From CAZXLT01 sp964641545 (lineage in GTDB: Bacteria; Patescibacteriota; Saccharimonadia; Saccharimonadales; AWTP1-31): 62,628 nt of DNA. Each line of letters opens with the position of its first letter. Within the stretch, counting starts at the first letter, position 1. The notes below the pieces were generated by a model, which worked only from the letters and a program-made list of their open reading frames with translations, was not told where the DNA came from and did no database searches. This document shows, in pieces, positions 56,498 to 62,628 of this stretch. The position numbers and the translations under genes are program-made. The stretch spans positions 1-62,628 of the forward strand of contig CAZXLT010000004.1 of NCBI GenBank assembly GCA_964641545.1, written 5' to 3'.

Positions 56498-57012
56498 TAA
56501 TCTATTCTTATTACTCCAATTAGAGCCTGAGTTTTTTTCGTTGGGTCTTTAAAGGTAAAGCCATCTTCTTTAATGTCGTCACGCCCCTCATAGCGATGAA
56601 GCACTTCTTGCATTTGATTGGCGTCGTAAATGGTAAGTATATCTATCCTCACTGCGCGACCATGGAAACCTAACGCACTATGGTAAAAACCATATACTAC
56701 GTCGGCAAATATAGAGCTACCCTCGGTGACGGTATGTGGAAAGGCGAAAAGATCAATGTGTTTGCCTTCAACATTTTCATAGCGATCACCTTTGCGAGTT
56801 GAATCATATCGATCAGTACCGGTTGTTTTAATGATATTGATCAACTCATCCACTGTCTTGCCGGTGTGTTCTGAGGAAGCTACGCCACGAACGAGAATTG
56901 ATTTGCCCATAAAGTTTTCTTTTATTACTGCGTCCACGATTTTACCCAGCGCCTCATGGTCGGGAACAATATCAACTGTGTATTGTGGCAAATCCAAGTT
57001 AAGAAGCTTCAT
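56497..57012 (-). CDS. Unknown protein, 171 aa, cargo operon
   Basis: No family recognised. Soluble alpha/beta, with IVDAVIKENFMGKSILVRGVASSEH and KHIDLFAFPHTVTEG, and several conserved-looking His/Asp. The start overlaps the P-loop kinase gene by 14 nt, and its stop overlaps the next start. Its place at the end of an enzyme operon suggests a substrate- or partner-binding role. Nothing more can be said. Confidence 0.65.
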   Translation of the reverse strand: MKLLNLDLPQYTVDIVPDHEALGKIVDAVIKENFMGKSILVRGVASSEHTGKTVDELINIIKTTGTDRYDSTRKGDRYENVEGKHIDLFAFPHTVTEGSSIFADVVYGFYHSALGFHGRAVRIDILTIYDANQMQEVLHRYEGRDDIKEDGFTFKDPTKKTQALIGVIRID

Positions 57013-57496
57013 ACGACAACTCTTGAATCTGTTTAGCTAAGTCTTTAACCGATCGATTACCATCAATAACTAGATCAATAAGCCCGCCCTTTTGTAGGCG
57101 TTTGAAAGTATCAAGCTGAAGTTTCAGCCATGGAGATGCGTCCTGATAGTTTTCAATACTCATTCGATTGTTATTTCTCTCGGCTAGCTGTTCGATCGTG
57201 AGATCTAAGAGAATAATTTTAAATCCTTTATCTCGCGCCTCTTTGATCAGCTCGTCAGGTACATAGCTTGCAAAGTACACTACTTGGGGTCGAGAAATGA
57301 TTTCTTTGGTTGTCTGGGGAACAAGAATCTCATTCTTCAACTTATCATCAGGCCAGACATCATTGTTGGCCTTCATAACTTCCTCATCAGTCTCAGCAAT
57401 GTTGAGCTTAGTATGTTCGCGTAAATACCTCATAAGTGTGGATTTGCCACCAGCAGAGGGGGCCAAGATAAGTAGTTTTTTTGTCTTGATCATCAA
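56999..57496 (-). CDS. Small P-loop kinase, cargo operon
   Basis: A 165-residue NTPase resembling guanylate/shikimate-type or polynucleotide-type kinases. Walker A is LAPSAGGKSTLMRYL. Next is an AETDEEVM turn at the substrate site, then VYFASYVPDELIKEARDKG and IILLDLTIEQLAERNNNR as the lid region. The acceptor could be a nucleotide, nucleic-acid end or small molecule. It starts 4 nt after the ParB-like gene ends. Either of two adjacent ATGs may be used. Confidence 0.75.
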   Translation of the reverse strand: MMIKTKKLLILAPSAGGKSTLMRYLREHTKLNIAETDEEVMKANNDVWPDDKLKNEILVPQTTKEIISRPQVVYFASYVPDELIKEARDKGFKIILLDLTIEQLAERNNNRMSIENYQDASPWLKLQLDTFKRLQKGGLIDLVIDGNRSVKDLAKQIQELSYEAS

Positions 57497-57500
57497 AGTC

Positions 57501-57893
57501 TTAATCTTTCCTAATTATCGGTATGGCTGACTCGGGTATTTTACGCACTTTTACGGTCTTTTCGTCCTGAATGGATTGTTTCATTAAGCGATGTAAACCA
57601 TCAAGAATAAGCCACCGTTCTTTCCACCACATAATGTCGATTGGAAAGGTAACATCTGACCGCATAGTGCGCTCGTATTCCTCGGGATACAAGTCGGGAT
57701 GATCGATTACTTCACTTGGCTTAACATCGTAGTATCCATCAGGCTTCGACCATATAAAGGGGATATCAAAGTGCCAGGTCAAGTCACTAATTGGCATTTC
57801 TTCGGCTGGGACATCCAATTTCCATACTTTTCGTTCATCCCAACTAAAATCAAAACCTACTTCCTTAATAATTTCTGGTAACTCATGGCTCAT
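57501..57893 (-). CDS. ParB/sulfiredoxin-like protein, cargo operon
   Basis: A 130-residue protein with the motif WLILDGLHRLMKQSIQDEKT, matching the DGxHR(L) signature of ParB-N/sulfiredoxin-fold domains, which bind nucleotides or act as nucleases or kinases. VKPSEVID upstream matches the beginning of the same fold. No DNA-binding HTH is attached, so it is not a partition protein. Stop and start overlap by 4 nt with the HAD gene (ATGA). Confidence 0.7.
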   Translation of the reverse strand: MSHELPEIIKEVGFDFSWDERKVWKLDVPAEEMPISDLTWHFDIPFIWSKPDGYYDVKPSEVIDHPDLYPEEYERTMRSDVTFPIDIMWWKERWLILDGLHRLMKQSIQDEKTVKVRKIPESAIPIIRKD

Positions 57894-58273
57894 AGAACTT
57901 TGTCTAGGAACTGTTTGAGTGCTTCCATGTCCTCTTTTGTATGATCGTAAAAGTATGTTGTAATACCTATTGACTCAGCAGTCTTAGCCGCTTCAGCATT
58001 ATGTTCAAAATAGACTACATCTTCTGGCTTGAGACTGTATTTTTCTAGAAGGATTTTAAAGTATTCTGGGGCGGTCTTCTCAGGATTATGTTTCAGTGTA
58101 AAGACCTCATAAGGTACCTGGTCTAGTCTAAAATGCTTGAACTGTTCATCATTTGCGCCAGTTAAAACTATCTTTTTATTAGGGTATGTCTCTAGAAGTT
58201 TGTACATAGATTCAAGTATGCTACCATCTTCTAGCACTAATCCATTTATTGCATCTACGAGTATTGTTTTCAT
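57890..58273 (-). CDS. HAD-like protein, cargo operon
   Basis: A 127-residue HAD-fold protein with the order MKTILVDAINGLVLEDG (motif I, second Asp absent), KIVLTGANDEQF (motif II), a Lys in NPEKTAPEYFKILLEKY (motif III), and DVVYFEHNAEAAKTAESIGI at motif IV where DD is usual. Loss of motif I Asp+2 and of the motif IV acidic pair suggests weak or no phosphatase activity. It lacks a cap domain. Overlaps its neighbours by 4 nt on each side. Confidence 0.75.
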   Translation of the reverse strand: MKTILVDAINGLVLEDGSILESMYKLLETYPNKKIVLTGANDEQFKHFRLDQVPYEVFTLKHNPEKTAPEYFKILLEKYSLKPEDVVYFEHNAEAAKTAESIGITTYFYDHTKEDMEALKQFLDKVL

Positions 58274-58857
58274 TTTTGCTCCTTTACCGTAATACCACTC
58301 TTATCAAGTAGTTTGTAGTTATCGTTACTTGTTTCAAGAATAGCGTATGCACAATCGTCAACGTCAATCTCACCTAATTTCAAGACATCTCTAAATATAA
58401 GGCGTATTGGTCCACCGTGAGTGACTACGGCAATTTTGTCAGCTTGTTCACGCCTCAAAGATTCTAAAGCATTTGTTATACGTTTCTGGAATGGTTCGTA
58501 TTCCTCAGCACCCTCAACGGCGGCGTGTACATTCTTTAATATCTCAACTTGATCCGGATAAGTTTTTAAAGCCTCATCCTTTGTCATACCAGTTAAGATT
58601 CCATAGCCATTGCGTTCTCTAAAGTCTTCAACAGTTCTAGTAGCTAGCCCTAGCTTTTTGGCAATCAATGTAGCCGTTTCTTGCGCGCGAATTCGTGGGC
58701 TAGCCAATAGTAAGTCAATACCTTTGTCTGCTAACACATCAGCAAGTTGTGAAGATTGTTGTTTTCCTAAATCCGTTAGATGATCATCATAATCACCACC
58801 ATAACGATTTTCTAAGTCACCAGTTGTTTGACCATGTCTCGTTAGATATATAATCAT
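58270..58857 (-). CDS. Histidine phosphatase (PGM-like), cargo operon
   Basis: A 195-residue branch-1 histidine phosphatase with an intact active site: nucleophile His in YLTRHGQTTGD, Arg in LASPRIRAQETA, acid residue in FRERNGYG, and second His in VVTHGGPIRLI. Substrates in the family range from phosphosugars to nucleotides. It is the only member of the operon with fully canonical catalytic residues besides the kinase and the HExxH protein. Overlaps adjacent genes by 4 nt. Confidence 0.9.
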   Translation of the reverse strand: MIIYLTRHGQTTGDLENRYGGDYDDHLTDLGKQQSSQLADVLADKGIDLLLASPRIRAQETATLIAKKLGLATRTVEDFRERNGYGILTGMTKDEALKTYPDQVEILKNVHAAVEGAEEYEPFQKRITNALESLRREQADKIAVVTHGGPIRLIFRDVLKLGEIDVDDCAYAILETSNDNYKLLDKSGITVKEQK

Positions 58858-59507
58858 TTCTCGTCCCTCAATTTTTTATACAGATTTTTAAGATCCTCAA
58901 TGATTGTTTTGTAATCATGGGCATCAACATATTCCCAAGCTTTAACATAGCTGCCACTGCCCGCATATTCTTTAACCTCAGCTTTATCGCGCTCGTAACG
59001 TTCTGGGTCTTTCATGATATCTAGCCATAAATACTTGCACATTGCATGGACAGGTATATGAACTAGTGTTTTTAGATCGTGCTCTTTGCCATACATTTTT
59101 GCCCAGTCTTCTGAGATAAAGTACTTAGGTGCCTCTTCGTACTCTCTGAAGACACTGTTGTCGGTGAGGATAACGTGGGAGAGTTCGTGGGCTAAAACAT
59201 CCACAAACCGTTCGGGCTTGCCTCTAAAATTCATAATAACTGGATTAGATTGAGGTATGAATAACGGCACGCAGGTTACATCAATAACGGGTAGGTAAAA
59301 ATCTACACCAAGCATAGCCTGTAGAGCCTCAAGAATCTGTTTTTCTTTTGCATTCCAAGCCTGCCAGTACTGGTATGTTTTATTGAAGTAGTATCTATCG
59401 TCTTCTAGCTTGAATTTGAACTTCTCCGCTAGCTCAGGCGACATTGAATGTGCTAAAAGTTGCCCATAGCTAATTCGTATTTCAGGAATTTTTGTATCGT
59501 TACTCAT
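58854..59507 (-). CDS. HExxH zincin-like protein, first gene of the cargo operon
   Basis: A 217-residue protein with a zinc-metallopeptidase motif, VDVLAHELSHVILTDNS, preceded by a strand VIMNFRGKPERF. A possible third ligand lies in EEAPKYFISEDWAKMYG. No signal peptide is present, so it acts inside the cell. TATAAT 7 nt before ATG gives the whole operon a leaderless start. It could be a regulatory protease like ImmA or a toxin-type zincin. Confidence 0.7.
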   Translation of the reverse strand: MSNDTKIPEIRISYGQLLAHSMSPELAEKFKFKLEDDRYYFNKTYQYWQAWNAKEKQILEALQAMLGVDFYLPVIDVTCVPLFIPQSNPVIMNFRGKPERFVDVLAHELSHVILTDNSVFREYEEAPKYFISEDWAKMYGKEHDLKTLVHIPVHAMCKYLWLDIMKDPERYERDKAEVKEYAGSGSYVKAWEYVDAHDYKTIIEDLKNLYKKLRDEK

Positions 59508-59514
59508 ATCTGTA

Positions 59515-59543
59515 ATTATACCTCAGAATAATCTTTTCGGTAA
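59515..59543 (-). promoter_or_regulatory. Promoter of the seven-gene cargo operon
   Basis: Minus strand TTACCG (59538-59543), 17-bp spacer, TATAAT (59515-59520), 7 nt to ATG 59507. It abuts the coupling-protein stop. Confidence 0.65.
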
Positions 59544-59583
59544 CTTGTCTACTTGATCAGTGCCAAGTCTGGTTCTTTGCTCT
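59544..59583 (-). repeat. Duplicated tail of the coupling-protein gene, intact copy
   Basis: Native 3' end of the coupling ATPase gene (SKEPDLALIK, stop at 59549). Partner of the copy at 56233-56272; the two bracket the seven-gene cargo operon. Confidence 0.85.
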
Positions 59584-62155
59584 GTCGCTTAGTTGCATTC
59601 GTCTTTTTTACCAGGGTTAGTTCGTCTTTTGGTTTCATTGGTTTTTCTGGCTGAACTTTAATTCCATATTCCTTGCGAGAGTGGTTAATTGCAGCATTAG
59701 CCACCTCACCACTTCCTTCACTATCAAGAAGGACTGTAACGCCGGACATTGGCTCCTGGGCATTAACAGCAGCAATTCTCGCATAGAAACTATACGCCGG
59801 TAAGTTGGCAATTTCTCCTTGCTCCAAATATCTATTGAACAATGGCAATATCAAACGTTCGTCTGACGGACTTCCTGATCGAAAACATATAACCGTCCCG
59901 ACGTTCGCCAGAATAATATCAACAAGTCTTTGCTGATCCTGCTGACTGGTAGATTGTTCTGCCATGGTCAGGTATAACTTATACTTCCTAGCTTCAGACA
60001 GCATCTGTACAAAACTCATCGTCGCAAAGTTTTGAAACTCATCCACATATAAGAAGAATGGCTGGCGACCGGACTGTTTTTGTCGTGCTCGACGAAGTGC
60101 GGCCACCTGCAACTTTGCTAATACAGTCGTACCAAATAACGCTGAGGTATCTTCGCCAAGTAAACCTTTCGAAAAGTTACAAATTAAGATCTTGCCCGAG
60201 TCGAGGATGTTATCAAAGTCGATGGTCGACTTTTCTTGCTCAAGGATTCGCTTTGCAGATGCAGAGAATAGAAACCGGCCAATCTTAGCTGTAATACCGG
60301 CTGACATTTTGACTCTTTGAAACTCACCAGCCTTACCTAGCTCGTTACTCCAAAAGTTCTTTAAGTCTTCGTCCTCTAAGTTTTTTACCGTGTTTCGACG
60401 AAACTTCGCGTCGTTAAGCAGTCGGAAAATAGTAAAGAGTGTAGCGCCTTCTAGCGTTAATGCGGTTTGGATTGAGTTACGTAAAACATACTCAATTCGG
60501 TGGCCTCCACTATCGTCTTCGGAGAATATCTTTCGTAGTACGGAAATCGTTGACTCGGTTATTAAGTCTTTCTCGCGAAGTAACTCGTCGCCCGTTAGGC
60601 TAGGATCAAGTTCAAGTAAGTTAACGCCAATTGGGTGAGCAAGATCATCGGGGTTCAAGTAGATGACGTCCTTGATTCGTTCCTTGGGCAGGTGGTGCAG
60701 GATCGTTTCCGCCAAGTCACCGTGAGGATCAAGCACTGCAAGACCTTTGCCGCTATTAATATCCTGCATGATTCCGAATAGCAGCATTGTTGTCTTACCA
60801 TTACCTGTACCACCAATAATGTACACATGGCGTTCTCGCTCAGCCAACGATAGCCCAACAGGAGTAACACTACCATGGTGTTGGTTTTCTCCCAGTACAA
60901 TATCCAGCTTTGCACCATTTTTGAGTGAAACAGGTGCGGGCAGTGTTTTACTGAGAGACTTCACAACGTTTTCAGTCTTCGCACCGATTGAGTGTGGGAA
61001 GTGGAATAAACTGGACACTTCGCTAGCGGCTAAAATGTTAGAGTTCTTTGTAAGCGTTTCGGGCATACGATTCACAAAACTAAAATGTTGGAGCTGTCGC
61101 ATGCGCTTGGTACGGACACGTTTAATTTCCAGTGCCTGATATTTTGCCACAGAATAAGATGACAGTGCCGACACAACGCCATGCAATCTCTGCTTCATTT
61201 CGGCGCTACTATTAACTTTTATTGCTGCTCGGATTTCAACACGGAACAATGGTTGGCTTAGTTTATGGTGAATTGACTCGATCAGCTCTTGCTCAAACTT
61301 GCTTATAGTTCGAGCTGGCTTCACACCTTGGATGACTTGTTTCTGGTGGTACAGATCGCGTTGCAACATCTGGTTGCCATCATTCGATGCCCCGTGATTC
61401 ATATAGGTAATAGTGTTTGTAATGGCAGATAAAATATTACCGATGGATTTTATGACTAGTCCACCAACAGATTTCCGGGATGAGTTATGTAGATGTGCTC
61501 TTACATCTTCGTTGGTTAGGATCTTGTTGCCTAGAGTGTACGCTTCAGCAACTTTGACAGGAACTGCTACGAGTTGGAAAGCCATTAGCTCTTCTGGTTC
61601 AAGCTGAGTCATAGTATTGGCAAGATATGCAATCGGGTCATGAGCAGACAAACTATCTACTTCGTGCAATGGATAGGCGAAATGTTCCTTTTGTCTAAAT
61701 GTGACTGTTTTAGCTGAATTAAGATTCGCTACATAGTCCTCTGTTTTTCTCACCTTAACGTCAGGTAGGTAGGCGTGAATAGTGTGCTTAAAAACTGTAG
61801 CCTGATCATCCGGGACACGTGCCAAAAAGCGAATACCATGCTCCCGCGTAGAAACAATCTCAAGTGACACGACTGAGTCACGACGTAGTAATCGATCAAG
61901 GAATGGTTTACTTGAGCCAAGACCATGAAGTACTGCAAACAACTCTTGGGTTGCTTGTGGTGTTCTGTCATCGAAAGCTGGTGGTGTTAGCTCAAAGATC
62001 GTGTATGACTCATGGAAAATGTGCCGAATATTGAGAATCCTCACGATGCCTTTGGTCACCCACGCAATGATAAAGATCAGCAGCAACATTAATCCTATCC
62101 AAGGCAAAAGTCCTGCAAAATTCTTTAGCCAATCAACTATGTGAAGCGGATTCAT
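59549..62155 (-). CDS. VirD4/TraG-type coupling ATPase of a conjugation system
   Basis: An 868-residue membrane ATPase. An N-terminal helix (LLPWIGLMLLLIFIIAWV) anchors it. A long variable domain comes next, then the motor: Walker A IIGGTGNGKTTMLLFG, DPHGDLAETIL, Walker B FLYVDEFQNFA, and TMAEQSTSQQDQQRL, as in TraM-recognition/TraD-like type IV coupling proteins. It should feed element DNA into a type IV channel. Its start overlaps the CHAP gene by 4 nt. The gene's 3' end is duplicated at 56233. Confidence 0.9.
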   Translation of the reverse strand: MNPLHIVDWLKNFAGLLPWIGLMLLLIFIIAWVTKGIVRILNIRHIFHESYTIFELTPPAFDDRTPQATQELFAVLHGLGSSKPFLDRLLRRDSVVSLEIVSTREHGIRFLARVPDDQATVFKHTIHAYLPDVKVRKTEDYVANLNSAKTVTFRQKEHFAYPLHEVDSLSAHDPIAYLANTMTQLEPEELMAFQLVAVPVKVAEAYTLGNKILTNEDVRAHLHNSSRKSVGGLVIKSIGNILSAITNTITYMNHGASNDGNQMLQRDLYHQKQVIQGVKPARTISKFEQELIESIHHKLSQPLFRVEIRAAIKVNSSAEMKQRLHGVVSALSSYSVAKYQALEIKRVRTKRMRQLQHFSFVNRMPETLTKNSNILAASEVSSLFHFPHSIGAKTENVVKSLSKTLPAPVSLKNGAKLDIVLGENQHHGSVTPVGLSLAERERHVYIIGGTGNGKTTMLLFGIMQDINSGKGLAVLDPHGDLAETILHHLPKERIKDVIYLNPDDLAHPIGVNLLELDPSLTGDELLREKDLITESTISVLRKIFSEDDSGGHRIEYVLRNSIQTALTLEGATLFTIFRLLNDAKFRRNTVKNLEDEDLKNFWSNELGKAGEFQRVKMSAGITAKIGRFLFSASAKRILEQEKSTIDFDNILDSGKILICNFSKGLLGEDTSALFGTTVLAKLQVAALRRARQKQSGRQPFFLYVDEFQNFATMSFVQMLSEARKYKLYLTMAEQSTSQQDQQRLVDIILANVGTVICFRSGSPSDERLILPLFNRYLEQGEIANLPAYSFYARIAAVNAQEPMSGVTVLLDSEGSGEVANAAINHSRKEYGIKVQPEKPMKPKDELTLVKKTNATKRQSKEPDLALIK

Positions 62156-62628
62156 TGACTAGCTCCAAGTGCTGGCTTGGCATTCAGATCTAGCCAAGGC
62201 ACGATTTGTTGTTCATGGATGAAGTTATACTTTGTCGCGTCAGATGCCTTTAGAGTGCGACTACTCTGTATATCCCAGCCGACCCAGTTCATCTCCGAAA
62301 TGGTCCATTCTCCAGTAATAGGATTAACACTTTCTACATATGCCACGTGTCCTTCTTTGCCGGCAGTCGTCTGCATTATTGCGCCCGCGCTCGGTGTATG
62401 ATCTACGAGATAATTCATTTTCTGAGCCCGTTCTGCCCAAGTGTTAGCATTACCCCAAGTGTTTGGGATCGCACTACCGACTTGTAGTCGTCGAAGTGCC
62501 GCCCAGTAAGTGCACCAACCATAGTCATATGTCACCTGCGCATTGGCTGGCTGATCAAAAAGGCTGAAGACGCTAAGGGCGTCAACATTGGCAACTGAAA
62601 TGAAAACTACAATAGGCATCATAGTCAG
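62152..62628 (-). CDS. CHAP-domain peptidoglycan hydrolase (partial)
   Basis: At least 156 residues; the frame is still open at the window edge, so the N-terminus may lie outside. The CHAP catalytic Cys is in YDYGWCTYWAALRRL and the His in GKEGHVAYVESV. The hydrophobic start and the region before TYDYGWC suggest export. Such hydrolases clear a path through the wall for conjugation machinery, as VirB1 does. Overlap with the coupling-protein gene supports that role. Confidence 0.85.
   Translation of the reverse strand: MTMMPIVVFISVANVDALSVFSLFDQPANAQVTYDYGWCTYWAALRRLQVGSAIPNTWGNANTWAERAQKMNYLVDHTPSAGAIMQTTAGKEGHVAYVESVNPITGEWTISEMNWVGWDIQSSRTLKASDATKYNFIHEQQIVPWLDLNAKPALGASQ

Noticed and set aside
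56252..59507. Reading the seven-gene cargo as a polynucleotide-kinase-phosphatase RNA repair system
   Set aside because: A P-loop kinase and a HAD protein are both present, but no ligase was found and the HAD motifs lack key acids, so the label is not justified.
1..62628. CRISPR arrays, rRNA genes and IS transposases
   Set aside because: No spaced direct-repeat array, rRNA signature or DDE-type protein was seen on either strand.
50551..62628. Right attachment site of the tRNA-Glu element inside the window
   Set aside because: I looked for a second copy of the T-arm/CCA sequence and did not find one. The element probably ends beyond the edge.

Overview
The window reads as chromosomal DNA of a Patescibacteria/CPR bacterium, most likely a Candidatus Saccharibacteria (TM7) lineage. 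This is inference from gene content: a full set of compact cell-wall genes, large surface adhesins, a prepilin-type protein, patchy folate and nucleotide enzymes, tight operons and many small proteins without obvious families. The standard bacterial code fits: TGA is used only as a stop, which argues against Gracilibacteria-type recoding. No rRNA, CRISPR array or IS transposase was seen.

Layout. 0-5 kb: a 1041-residue von Willebrand/DUF11 surface protein with a sortase-like tail, then a MurA fused to an N-terminal HTH domain. 5-14.4 kb: glyA, murB, small regulators and membrane proteins, tRNA-Arg(UCG) with a nearby copy of its 3' end, a P-loop kinase, and an overlapping folC-dihydrofolate reductase pair. 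14.4-21.3 kb: one operon holding a 1634-residue FG-GAP/fibronectin adhesin and a MacB-like ABC exporter. 21.3-26.9 kb: two DUF1801 paralogues, a prepilin/LytM-like fusion, tRNA-Lys(CUU), and a CcdA-thioredoxin pair. 26.9-31.4 kb: folD, a phosphoribosyltransferase-like gene, a MurL-MurD pair (alternative D-glutamate route) and a lone receiver domain. 31.5-42.4 kb: an NTPase-methyltransferase fusion, a GreA-like factor, a Nudix hydrolase, pyruvoyl arginine decarboxylase, a transporter, a PurD-like ATP-grasp protein, and a 7TM protein/small protein/histidine kinase cassette. 42.4-50.1 kb: a five-gene vWA-MoxR-DUF58-like operon that also encodes a putative lipoprotein and a sortase-like-tailed surface protein, facing a second surface operon across a shared terminator.

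50.4 kb to the right edge is an integrative, probably conjugative element. A large serine recombinase abuts and overlaps tRNA-Glu(UUC). Behind it lie a replication-relaxation-type protein, an MFS/ABC-F resistance-like pair under a leader-peptide attenuator, a seven-gene cargo operon, a VirD4/TraG-like coupling ATPase and a CHAP-domain cell-wall hydrolase. The last 10 codons and stop of the coupling-protein gene recur on the far side of the seven-gene cargo with only synonymous differences, so the cargo sits between two copies of the same tail.

Two points cut across the window. First, most first-in-operon genes have a good -10 hexamer only 6-10 nt before the start codon, which predicts leaderless mRNAs; internal operon genes and a few others use Shine-Dalgarno sites. 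I used this to correct several start codons. Second, several familiar enzyme families appear with altered active-site residues: MoxR Walker B Asp to Asn, vWA MIDAS loss, a LytM domain without its His pair, and a phosphoribosyltransferase with an altered PRPP loop.
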